Part shown: piece by piece, positions 6,100-14,090 of the stretch
Numbering within the stretch: position 1 is the first letter of the stretch
Layout of the letters: every line of letters starts with the position of its first letter
DNA from: Oscillospiraceae bacterium
GTDB taxonomy: Bacteria > Bacillota > Clostridia > Oscillospirales > Ruminococcaceae
Assembly (NCBI GenBank): GCA_017468365.1
Contig: JAFUIS010000014.1
Location: forward strand, 1 to 64,000
Reading direction: 5' to 3'
DNA length: 64,000 nucleotides
Position numbers and translations under genes: made by a program
Notes under the pieces: generated by a model
The model's input: only the letters and a program-made list of their open reading frames with translations
What the model was told of the DNA's origin: nothing
The model's database searches: none

Positions 6100-8541
6100 T
6101 TGATAGCGAAAATAGCTGTTGACAAGGCCGCCTTTGGCTTTGACAGACTTTTTGATTATTCCGTTCCCAAAGGAATGGAAGAAAAAATAAAAACCGGCTG
6201 CAGGGTGATGGTGCCTTTTGGAGCGGGCGGACAAAAAAGGCAGGGAATGGTTTTCGGACTTTCCGATACCTTTGACGGCGACCCGAAAAAGCTTAAAAGC
6301 ATTGCTTTTCTTCTTGACGAAAAGCCGGTGGTGGACGATGAACTCACCGAACTTGCAAAACACCTTGCGGTGCATACCTTTTGTCCGCTTTTTGAAGCAG
6401 TTAAAGCCATGCTTCCGCCGGGACTTAACTATAAACCGGTTTTTAAATATTTCGCAGACGCGGAATCTTCGGAAGACGACGAGGAGCAGAGGGTTCTGAA
6501 CTGGCTTCGAAAAAAGAAAAACGGCGCAGAGGGCGAAGCGATAAACAAGGCTTTCGGTTTTTTGGATTCCGCTTTTATTGATTCCATGGCGGAGAAAAAA
6601 CTTCTTCGTCGGGAAGAGAGCACCAGAAGAAAAATAGGCGACGAAACGACGAAAATGGTCCGCCTTTCGGAAAAAGAAGCCGGACTTAACGAAGAGGGAA
6701 GTTCGATTCTCAAAAAGCCTACACCAAAGCAGAAGGAAGTTCTTGAATTCCTTTCGGAAGCCGGAGCGGCCTGCGTTAAAGAGATAAGTTATTTTACTTC
6801 CGCGGGAAAAGCGGTGGTCGAGGGACTTGAGAAAAAAGGCGCGGTGGAGTTTTTTGAACAGGAAGCTTTCCGCAGACCTTATAAAGACGAGTTTCGCCGA
6901 ATCGATCCGGAAAGCATTGTTCTTTCGGAAGAACAGCAGACGGCTTTTGACGGCATTGCAAAGCTTTGTGACGAAGAAAAAGGAAGCACGGCGCTTCTTT
7001 TCGGAGTTACCGGAAGCGGAAAGACCTCGGTTTTTATAAAGCTTATCCAAAGGGAAATTGCGAAAGGTCATCAGGTCCTTTTAATGGTGCCGGAAATTTC
7101 GCTTACTCCCCAGATGATGAATAAATTTTTTGCGTATTTCGGAGATTCGGTGGCAGTGATGCATTCTGCGCTTTCTGCCGGAGAACGCATTGACGAATGG
7201 AAGCGCATTGCAAGCGGAAAGGCGAGGATAATAGTCGGAACGCGCTCGGCGGTTTTTGCTCCTGCAAAGGAACTGGGACTTATCATTATGGACGAGGAAC
7301 AGGAACAAAGTTATAAATCCGACCGAAGCCCCAGATTCCACGCAAGAGATGCGGCGGCTTTCAGAAGCAAAAAGCTGGGAATTCCGCTTCTTCTTGCTTC
7401 GGCAACGCCTTCTGTTGAAACTTTTTATAAAGCAAAAAGCGGAAAAACAAAGCTTTTTGAAATGACCGAAAGATACGGCGGCGCAAAACTTCCGGATTCG
7501 GTTATAGTCGACATGAAGGAAGAGACCCTTTGCGGAAGAACGGGAGTTTTAAGCGAGGCTCTTGCGGAAGAAATTCAGTATAACCTTGATAACGGACAGC
7601 AGTCCATTCTTCTTATGAACAGAAGAGGTTATAACACTGTTGCAAGATGCGCCGAATGCGGTACTGTAAAAGAGTGCCCCAGATGCAATATCCCGCTTAT
7701 TTATCACAGAGCGAACGGAAGGCTTATGTGTCACTATTGCGGTTACAGCGAACCGGCAACGGTAAGATGCGATTCCTGCGGAAGCGAATACGTTATGTAT
7801 TCCGGCTGCGGAACACAGAAGGTCGAGGACGAAATTTCGGCACAGTTCCCTGAGGCGAGGATTCTTCGCATGGACCTTGATACCACCATGGCAAAGTTCA
7901 GCCACGACAGACATTTTGCGGATTTTGCCGAAGGAAAATACGACATAATGGTCGGAACGCAGATGGTGGCGAAGGGACTTGATTTTCCGAACGTCACGCT
8001 GGTGGGAGTTCTTGCGGCGGATATGAGCCTTTACGGAGGAGATTACCGAAGCTATGAAAGGACATTCGGACTTCTTACCCAGGTAATCGGAAGATGCGGA
8101 AGGGCTAAACTTTCAGGAAGAGCGTATATCCAGACCTACAGCCCGGAACACAGCGTTATCGAACGTTCCTGCGCACAGGATTACAGAATGTTTTATGAGG
8201 ACGAGATAATCAACCGTAAGGTGATGCTTTATCCTCCGTTTTGTTCCATGGGTTCGGTCCTTTTCAGCGGAACGAACGAAAAACAAACAAGGGAAGCAGC
8301 GGCGGCTTTTTTAAAACTTCTTGAAGAAAAGGTTGCAGAAACCGAAATCCCAATTCGAATCCTCGGACCGACGCCTTCTCACGTTGCGAAAATTGCGGAC
8401 AAATGGCGTTGGAAACTTATTGTTAAATATCGTCCGGACAACGCTTTTTTTGAGACCATGGGCGAAACTTTGAAAGAATTTTCAAAAAATAAAGATTTTG
8501 TTAAAATTGAGGTCATGGCTGACCCATATGATATAAATTGA
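6100..8541 (+). CDS. priA: Primosomal replication protein N' (PriA helicase)
   Basis: PriA is a 3'-to-5' DNA helicase that recognises stalled forks and reloads the replisome. The N-terminal DNA-binding domain has the typical opening (AKIAVDKAAFGFDRLFDYSVP). Walker A GVTGSGKTS is near residue 302, motif II is DEEQ near 396, and the zinc-binding insertion has CAECGTVKECPRC and CHYCGYSEPATVRCDSC. Motif II is usually DEEH in PriA, and the His-to-Gln change is unusual. I favour the TTG start at 6100 because GGGAGGCGG precedes it. The ATG at 6073 is in frame but has no ribosome site, being 4 nt from the previous stop. The gene heads the classical priA-def-fmt-rsmB order. Confidence 0.92.
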   Translation: MIAKIAVDKAAFGFDRLFDYSVPKGMEEKIKTGCRVMVPFGAGGQKRQGMVFGLSDTFDGDPKKLKSIAFLLDEKPVVDDELTELAKHLAVHTFCPLFEAVKAMLPPGLNYKPVFKYFADAESSEDDEEQRVLNWLRKKKNGAEGEAINKAFGFLDSAFIDSMAEKKLLRREESTRRKIGDETTKMVRLSEKEAGLNEEGSSILKKPTPKQKEVLEFLSEAGAACVKEISYFTSAGKAVVEGLEKKGAVEFFEQEAFRRPYKDEFRRIDPESIVLSEEQQTAFDGIAKLCDEEKGSTALLFGVTGSGKTSVFIKLIQREIAKGHQVLLMVPEISLTPQMMNKFFAYFGDSVAVMHSALSAGERIDEWKRIASGKARIIVGTRSAVFAPAKELGLIIMDEEQEQSYKSDRSPRFHARDAAAFRSKKLGIPLLLASATPSVETFYKAKSGKTKLFEMTERYGGAKLPDSVIVDMKEETLCGRTGVLSEALAEEIQYNLDNGQQSILLMNRRGYNTVARCAECGTVKECPRCNIPLIYHRANGRLMCHYCGYSEPATVRCDSCGSEYVMYSGCGTQKVEDEISAQFPEARILRMDLDTTMAKFSHDRHFADFAEGKYDIMVGTQMVAKGLDFPNVTLVGVLAADMSLYGGDYRSYERTFGLLTQVIGRCGRAKLSGRAYIQTYSPEHSVIERSCAQDYRMFYEDEIINRKVMLYPPFCSMGSVLFSGTNEKQTREAAAAFLKLLEEKVAETEIPIRILGPTPSHVAKIADKWRWKLIVKYRPDNAFFETMGETLKEFSKNKDFVKIEVMADPYDIN

Positions 8542-8559
8542 GCAGAAAGGTGAAAAATA

Positions 8560-9033
8560 ATGGCACTGAGAAATATAGTTAAAGACGGCGACCCGATACT
8601 CAGAAAGGTTTGCCGCCCGGTTGAAAAATTTGACGAAAAACTCTGGACCCTTCTTGATGACATGGCCGAAACCATGCATGCCGCTGACGGAGTGGGCATT
8701 GCAGGTCCTCAGGTGGGCATTATGAGAAGAGTCTGCCTTGTTGACTGTTATGATGAGGACGGCGTTATCGAACTTATCAATCCGAAGATCGTTGCAAGAG
8801 CGGGCGAACAGACCGGAAACGAAGGCTGTCTTTCCTTCCCGGGAAAATGGGGCACCGTAACAAGACCCATGGCCGTTACCGTTCGCGCACAGGACCGAAA
8901 CGGCGAATGGTTCGAGATAAGCGGCAGAGAGCTTAAAGCAAGAGCTTTCTGTCACGAACTCGATCACCTTGACGGTGTTTGCTTTGTTGACCTTGCAAAA
9001 GAAATCAGAATCGAAACGGGTGAGGAAGAATAA
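8560..9033 (+). CDS. def: Peptide deformylase
   Basis: This 157-aa metalloenzyme removes the formyl group from the N-terminal methionine of nascent proteins. All three family motifs are present: GIAGPQVG (46-53, with Gly for the more usual Ala), EGCLS (88-92, metal-binding Cys90) and HELDH (132-136, two metal-binding His and the catalytic Glu). The ATG follows GAAAGGTGAAAAATA. Its stop overlaps the fmt start by one base, which couples the enzyme that adds formyl groups (to Met-tRNA) with the one that removes them. Confidence 0.97.
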   Translation: MALRNIVKDGDPILRKVCRPVEKFDEKLWTLLDDMAETMHAADGVGIAGPQVGIMRRVCLVDCYDEDGVIELINPKIVARAGEQTGNEGCLSFPGKWGTVTRPMAVTVRAQDRNGEWFEISGRELKARAFCHELDHLDGVCFVDLAKEIRIETGEEE

Positions 9034-9965
9034 TGAAAGACATGCGAATAGTCTTTATGGGTACTCCGGATTTTGCCGCGGCAATTCTCCAAAGACTTAT
9101 TGATACCGGAAGAAACGTTGTGGGCGTTTTTTCCCAGCCGGATAAACCCGTTGGCAGAAAACAGATAATCACCCCAACCGCAACCAAAGTTGTTGCGATG
9201 GAACATAATATCCCCGTTTTTCAGCCGGCAAAACTCCGTGACGGCGAAGCGCTTAAAATCATGCAGGAACTTAAACCCGACCTTACGGTAGTTGCTGCTT
9301 ACGGAAAAATTCTTCCGAAAGATATCCTTGACGTTGCACCCCTTGGAAACGTCAACGTTCACGGAAGCCTTCTTCCGAAATACAGAGGTTCCGCGCCCAT
9401 TCAGTGGTCCGTTATCAACGGAGACAAAGTCACCGGAATCACCACCATGTATATGGCAGAGGGAATGGACACCGGCGACATGATAATGAAATTTGAACTT
9501 CCCATCGGCGAAAACGAGACCACCGGCGAACTTTTTGACAGAATGGCAGAGCTCGGGGCGGAATCCATTGAAAAGACTCTTGAACTTTTTGATAACGGTG
9601 AGGTAAAAGGAATTCCCCAAAACGACGAGGAAGCGACCTATGCTCCGATGCTCAAAAAAGAGATGGGCGAGATTGATTTTGGAAAAACCGCGGAAGAGAT
9701 CCGCAACCTTGTTCGCGGACTTAATCCCTGGCCCACCGCTTACACTTTCCTTGACGGAAAAACCGTGAAAGTTCACGAAGCGGCAACCGCCGAAGGTTTT
9801 TGCGGAAGTGAAGGCGAGCTTCTTGACGGAAAAAGATTTATCGTCGGTTGCAAATACGGAGCAGTTGAATTTTTGACCGTTCAGCCGGAAGGAAAAAACA
9901 AAATGTCCGGTGCGGATTTTATCAGAGGCAGACGCCTTGAAAAAGGAACGGCCTTCGGAAAATAA
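9033..9965 (+). CDS. fmt: Methionyl-tRNA formyltransferase
   Basis: This 310-aa cytoplasmic enzyme formylates Met-tRNAfMet using 10-formyl-tetrahydrofolate. It has the N-terminal formyltransferase fold with the signature NVHGSLLPKYRGSAPIQW (residues ~108-125, catalytic Asn/His) and GMDTGD (catalytic Asp), plus the C-terminal OB-fold tRNA-binding domain. The length is normal. The start ATG overlaps the def stop (TAATG), with GGTGAGGAAG as ribosome site inside def. Confidence 0.97.
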   Translation: MKDMRIVFMGTPDFAAAILQRLIDTGRNVVGVFSQPDKPVGRKQIITPTATKVVAMEHNIPVFQPAKLRDGEALKIMQELKPDLTVVAAYGKILPKDILDVAPLGNVNVHGSLLPKYRGSAPIQWSVINGDKVTGITTMYMAEGMDTGDMIMKFELPIGENETTGELFDRMAELGAESIEKTLELFDNGEVKGIPQNDEEATYAPMLKKEMGEIDFGKTAEEIRNLVRGLNPWPTAYTFLDGKTVKVHEAATAEGFCGSEGELLDGKRFIVGCKYGAVEFLTVQPEGKNKMSGADFIRGRRLEKGTAFGK

Positions 9966-9980
9966 TTGAGAGGTGATAAT

Positions 9981-10679
9981 ATGCCTTATTATTACGGAAT
10001 CGACATTTATTACATCATTTTGATTTTGCCTGCGCTTTTGTTCGGACTTTGGGCACAAAGTCAGGTAAATTCCAGCTTTAACAAATACAGCAGGGTTGGC
10101 ACCATGCGCGGTATGACCGGCGCCCAGGCAGCGGAATATATTCTTAACCAGAACGGAATTTATGACGTTGAGGTTCGCCACATAAAGGGAAACCTTACGG
10201 ACAACTTTAACCCGAAGAACAAAACCATTAACCTTTCGGACAGCGTTTATAACAGCACTTCCATTGCTGCTGTGGGCGTTGCAGCTCACGAAGCGGGTCA
10301 TGCGGTGCAGCACGCGGTGAACTATAAACCTATCCGCATAAGAGAGATGATAATCCCCGTTACCCAGATAGGTTCCTGGCTTTATCTTCCGATAATCCTT
10401 GTTGGCTTCATCTTTTCTTCGCAGTACCTTGTAAACCTCGGAATCCTTCTTTTCTCCACTCTTGCGATATTCCAGCTTGTTACTCTTCCGGTGGAATTCA
10501 ACGCTTCGAGCAGAGCGATAGACACCCTTGAGGGAAGCGGCATTCTTTACGGCGAAGAGATAACCGGGGCAAAAAAAGTTCTTCGCGCAGCGGCGCTTAC
10601 CTATGTTGCGGCGCTGGTTTCTTCCCTTGCACAGCTTCTGCGCCTTGTTCTTATTTTTGGCGGCAGAAGAAGAGACTGA
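9981..10679 (+). CDS. YugP-family membrane zinc metallopeptidase
   Basis: This 232-aa integral membrane protein of the Zn_peptidase_2 (YugP) family has an N-terminal membrane segment, a HEAGH zinc motif (within AAHEAGHAVQHA, residues ~95-106) and several C-terminal membrane segments. The substrate is unknown. In many Clostridia it sits between fmt and rsmB as here. The ATG at 9981 is chosen because GAGAGGTGATAAT precedes it; the in-frame TTG at 9966 would overlap that site. Confidence 0.9.
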   Translation: MPYYYGIDIYYIILILPALLFGLWAQSQVNSSFNKYSRVGTMRGMTGAQAAEYILNQNGIYDVEVRHIKGNLTDNFNPKNKTINLSDSVYNSTSIAAVGVAAHEAGHAVQHAVNYKPIRIREMIIPVTQIGSWLYLPIILVGFIFSSQYLVNLGILLFSTLAIFQLVTLPVEFNASSRAIDTLEGSGILYGEEITGAKKVLRAAALTYVAALVSSLAQLLRLVLIFGGRRRD

Positions 10680-10706
10680 TTTTTTGACAAAAGGAGTTTT
10701 TGATTT

Positions 10707-12023
10707 ATGGCGAACACAAGAACGCTTGCGGTAAAGGCGCTTTTAAGAGTTAACGAAGGCGGCTTTTCAAATATTGTGCTCGATGCGCTTCTTTCCGGTG
10801 CTCAGCTTGAGCACCGTGACAGAGCTTTTGTTTCGGCGCTTTTTTACGGTGTTCTTGAGCGCCGCATAACTCTTGATAAAATTATAAAAAAATATTCGGC
10901 AAAGCCCCTTGATTCTTTGGAACCGGCGGTGCTTGAATGCCTAAGAATCGGATTTTACCAGCTTATATATATGAATTCCGTTCCGGATATGGCGGCGGCA
11001 AACGAAACAGTTGAAGCGGTAAAACAGCTTGGCTTCGCAAAAGCTTCGGGATTTGTTAACGGCATCATGCGTTCGTTCATCCGCGACGGAAAGAAATTCG
11101 ATTTTTCGCGTCTTGATAAAATCGGAAGGCTTTCGGCGGAATATTCCGCACCGATATGGCTTTGCAAAAAGTGGTGCAGTGAATACGGCGACGAAAAAAC
11201 CGAGACCGCCCTTCGCGAATCCCTTGGCGGAACGCCAATTTATGCAAGGGTGAACACAACCGAAACAACCCCGGAAGAACTTTTGAGCACCCTTGCGGAA
11301 GAAGACATCACCGCAATGCTCATCGAAGATATTCCGGATTGCATAAAGATAAATTCCGTTGCACCTCAGGCGACGAAGGCATATAAAAAAGGCCTTTTCC
11401 ACGTTCAGGATATTTCCAGCCAGCTTTGCGCAAGGGCAGTCGGTGCTCAAAAAGGTGAGCGCGTGCTCGACGTTTGTTCCGCACCCGGCGGAAAGACTTT
11501 TACCGTTGCTCAGCTTATGGAAAACGAGGGTGAGATAGTCGCCTGTGACCTTCATCCGAAGAGAGCGGGACTTGTTAAAAGCGGTGCGGAGCGCCTTGGA
11601 CTTTCGATAGTCAGGGCTAAAGCAAACGACGCGACGGTTTTTGACGAAAAACTCGGAAGCTTTGACAGAGTGCTTTGCGACGTGCCCTGTTCCGGACTTG
11701 GCGTTATCCGCCGCAAACCGGAAATTCGTTTTAAAGACCCGGGCGAGATTTCGACCCTGCCGAAGGTACAGTATAAGATCGCTTCCACCTCAGCGGGATA
11801 TCTTAAAGAAGGCGGAACGATGATATATTCCACCTGCACCCTTTCAAAAGAGGAAAACGAGCAGGTGGTAAAACGCCTTTTGGAAGAGGACGGGCTTGTT
11901 CCGTGTGAACTTCCGGAGGAACTTAAAAAATATTCGAAAGACGGATTTTCCGTCACATTAATGCCCGGAGAGATAAACTCCGACGGATTTTATTTTGCGA
12001 AACTTAGGAAGGAAGGAAAATGA
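10707..12023 (+). CDS. rsmB: 16S rRNA (cytosine-967 C5)-methyltransferase
   Basis: This 438-aa RsmB/Sun-type enzyme uses S-adenosylmethionine to methylate 16S rRNA C967 (E. coli numbering). The N-terminal NusB-like RNA-binding domain (about 1-140) is followed by a Rossmann methyltransferase with motif I CSAPGGKT near residue 255, the catalytic DVPCSGLG near 324 and YSTCTLSKEENE (second Cys) near 375. The ribosome site is AAAGGAG before the ATG. The stop overlaps the rlmN start by 4 nt. Confidence 0.95.
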   Translation: MANTRTLAVKALLRVNEGGFSNIVLDALLSGAQLEHRDRAFVSALFYGVLERRITLDKIIKKYSAKPLDSLEPAVLECLRIGFYQLIYMNSVPDMAAANETVEAVKQLGFAKASGFVNGIMRSFIRDGKKFDFSRLDKIGRLSAEYSAPIWLCKKWCSEYGDEKTETALRESLGGTPIYARVNTTETTPEELLSTLAEEDITAMLIEDIPDCIKINSVAPQATKAYKKGLFHVQDISSQLCARAVGAQKGERVLDVCSAPGGKTFTVAQLMENEGEIVACDLHPKRAGLVKSGAERLGLSIVRAKANDATVFDEKLGSFDRVLCDVPCSGLGVIRRKPEIRFKDPGEISTLPKVQYKIASTSAGYLKEGGTMIYSTCTLSKEENEQVVKRLLEEDGLVPCELPEELKKYSKDGFSVTLMPGEINSDGFYFAKLRKEGK

Positions 12024-13084
12024 TGAAGGACCTGCGCTCGCTTACATATGAAGAGCTTTGCGAAGAAGTTAAAGCCATGGGCCAGCCTTCTTTCAGGGCA
12101 AAACAAATTTATTCCTGGCTTCACGAAAAAAGAGTGCGCGATTATTCCGAGATGACTAATCTTCCGGCGGCTCTTCGCGAAAAACTTGCTTCGGAATATG
12201 CTCTTTCCAAAGTTACCATTGAACGCAAGTTGGTTTCGAAAATTGACGGAACGGTGAAATATCTTTTCCGCCTTGAGGACGGCGAACACGTTGAGGGCGT
12301 TCGAATGGCATATAAACGCGGCGGAAGTCTTTGCATTTCCACCCAGTGCGGCTGCAGAATGGGCTGCACCTTCTGTGCCTCGACCCTTACCGGACTTTGC
12401 AGGAACCTTACTCCTTCCGAAATGCTCAGCGAGGTTTATCTTGCAGCGCAGGATGCGGAAGAAAACGGCGAAAAAATCGCTTCGCTTGTTCTTATGGGAA
12501 TCGGCGAGCCTCTTGATAACTTTGATAACGTTATGGATTTTCTGACCATACTTTCTTCCGACAACGGTTTTAACCTTGGAATGCGCCATATTTCGCTTTC
12601 CACCTGCGGACTTGTTGACAAGATCTATAAACTTGCGGAAAGAAAGCTCCAGCTTACTCTTTCGGTTTCGCTTCATGCGCCCAACGATGACATCAGAAGA
12701 AGGACCATGCCGGTTGCAAAGCGCTGGCCCATTGACGAACTTATCAAGGCCTGCAGAGATTATTTCGAAATTACCGGAAGAAGGATATCCTTTGAATATG
12801 CGCTTATCGACGGAGTCAACGACCAGCCGGAACACGCCATGGAACTTATAAAACTTCTTAAAGGAATGGGCGCCCACGTTAACCTTATTCCGGTCAACAA
12901 AGTTAACGAAACCGGTTATAAACGCGGAAAAAGGGAATCGGTGGAGGCTTTTGCAAAGCTTCTTAACGACAACGGCCAGAACGCGACCATAAGACGCGAA
13001 CTGGGAAGCGATATCAACGCTGCCTGCGGCCAGCTTAGAAGAAGCACAATGAAAACCGAGGCCGGAGGAACTCTTTCGGAATAA
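12020..13084 (+). CDS. rlmN: 23S rRNA/tRNA adenine C2-methyltransferase, radical SAM
   Basis: RlmN methylates C2 of A2503 in 23S rRNA and A37 in some tRNAs by a radical-SAM/ping-pong mechanism. The [4Fe-4S] motif C-x3-C-x2-C is at residues 112-119 (CGCRMGCTFCAS). The methyl-carrying C-terminal cysteine is near 336 (ACGQLR). The length (354 aa) is normal. An ATGATG pair gives two possible starts at 12020 and 12023, preceded by AGGAAGG at the end of rsmB. Confidence 0.96.
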   Translation: MMKDLRSLTYEELCEEVKAMGQPSFRAKQIYSWLHEKRVRDYSEMTNLPAALREKLASEYALSKVTIERKLVSKIDGTVKYLFRLEDGEHVEGVRMAYKRGGSLCISTQCGCRMGCTFCASTLTGLCRNLTPSEMLSEVYLAAQDAEENGEKIASLVLMGIGEPLDNFDNVMDFLTILSSDNGFNLGMRHISLSTCGLVDKIYKLAERKLQLTLSVSLHAPNDDIRRRTMPVAKRWPIDELIKACRDYFEITGRRISFEYALIDGVNDQPEHAMELIKLLKGMGAHVNLIPVNKVNETGYKRGKRESVEAFAKLLNDNGQNATIRRELGSDINAACGQLRRSTMKTEAGGTLSE

Positions 13085-13087
13085 AAT

Positions 13088-13116
13088 TTGACATATAAAG
13101 CAATTAGAGATACAAT
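13088..13116 (+). promoter_or_regulatory. Sigma-A promoter of the PrpC/PrkC unit
   Basis: TTGACA (13088-13093), a 17-nt spacer and TACAAT (13111-13116) make one of the best sigma-A promoters in the window. It begins 3 nt after the rlmN stop and separates the translation-enzyme block from the kinase/phosphatase block. Confidence 0.85.
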
Positions 13117-13156
13117 AATTTAATAAGTAATTTTTTTAAAAAGGAGGCGGAGATTT

Positions 13157-13342
13157 TTGTACCACGTGGTCGAATATATAAAAATGGCCGGAAGTATCCG
13201 CAAGGAAAAATATAAATCTCCGGAGCCTCCGAACGAAGTGGCAAAACTTGTTGTCAAAGGTTTTGACAACTGGAAGATAGGAAGAGCCTGGAATTATTGG
13301 TTCCACAACTTTAAAGGAATCGGAAAGAGGGGTGAAGACTGA
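13157..13342 (+). CDS. Unrecognised 61-aa protein at the head of the prpC-prkC unit
   Basis: I do not recognise this protein. It is 61 aa, soluble, basic and aromatic-rich, with a C-terminal half containing several Trp/Phe residues (DNWKIGRAWNYWFHNFKGIG). No signal peptide or membrane segment is visible. The TTG start has a very strong AAGGAGGCGG site, and its own sigma-A promoter lies 41 nt upstream. Its stop is one base before the prpC start, so translation is tightly coupled. It may be a partner or substrate of the PrpC/PrkC phosphorylation system, or a leader-like coupling peptide. Both are inferences from position. Codon use matches its neighbours. Confidence 0.75.
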   Translation: MYHVVEYIKMAGSIRKEKYKSPEPPNEVAKLVVKGFDNWKIGRAWNYWFHNFKGIGKRGED

Positions 13343-13343
13343 A

Positions 13344-14075
13344 ATGCTTAAATCTTACGGAAAAACAGATATCGGAAACGTCCGCGAAACAAACCAGGAC
13401 GATTTCAACTGCGGAGTTCTTGGCGATGAAGCGGTTTTTGCCGTTGTTTGTGACGGAATGGGCGGAGAAAAAGGCGGCAATATTGCAAGCCGTACCGCTT
13501 GCGATATCGTTACCGACAGCGTTACCGCCGCTTACGGAAGCGGTTTCGGTGACAACTCCATAAAACGTATTCTTCAAACTGCCGCCACCGCGGCAAACGT
13601 TTCGGTCTTTGACCGTTCCCAGCGCGACCCGGACCTTCGCGGAATGGGTACCACAATTGTCGCAGCTATCGTTTGTGACGGAATGGCACATATCGTTCAC
13701 GCCGGCGACAGCAGAGCCTATCACATAACCGAAAACGGAATTGAACAGGTGACCAAGGACCATTCCGTCGTTCAGCTTCTTGTTGACAGAGGCGAGATAA
13801 CCGCCGACGAAGCAAGATTTCACCCTAAAAAACATTTTATTACAAGAGCGCTCGGCGTTATGTCCATAATCGACCTTGATTACTGCGAATTCCCCATCAA
13901 AGAGGGCGAAGCGATAATCGTTTGTACCGACGGACTTTCGAATTATTTTTCCAACGCCGAACTTTACGAAATGATCAGATCCGCGGGATATTCCAAATGC
14001 GTGGATAAACTTGTTTCCGCCGCAAAAAAACAGGGCGGAGCGGACAACATTACCGTTGTCTGCATAACCAGATAA
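13344..14075 (+). CDS. prpC: PP2C-family Ser/Thr protein phosphatase
   Basis: This protein of about 243 aa belongs to the Stp/PrpC type and dephosphorylates PrkC and its targets. The PP2C motifs are present with their metal-binding Asp residues: RETNQDD near the start, VCDGMGG, GDSRAY, CTDGLSNY and GGADNITVV near the end. The ATG at 13344 is favoured because AGGGGTGAAG lies upstream; an in-frame GTG at 13332 overlaps that site. The prkC gene follows 15 nt later. Confidence 0.95.
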   Translation: MLKSYGKTDIGNVRETNQDDFNCGVLGDEAVFAVVCDGMGGEKGGNIASRTACDIVTDSVTAAYGSGFGDNSIKRILQTAATAANVSVFDRSQRDPDLRGMGTTIVAAIVCDGMAHIVHAGDSRAYHITENGIEQVTKDHSVVQLLVDRGEITADEARFHPKKHFITRALGVMSIIDLDYCEFPIKEGEAIIVCTDGLSNYFSNAELYEMIRSAGYSKCVDKLVSAAKKQGGADNITVVCITR

Positions 14076-14090
14076 AGCGGGAGGTTCCTG

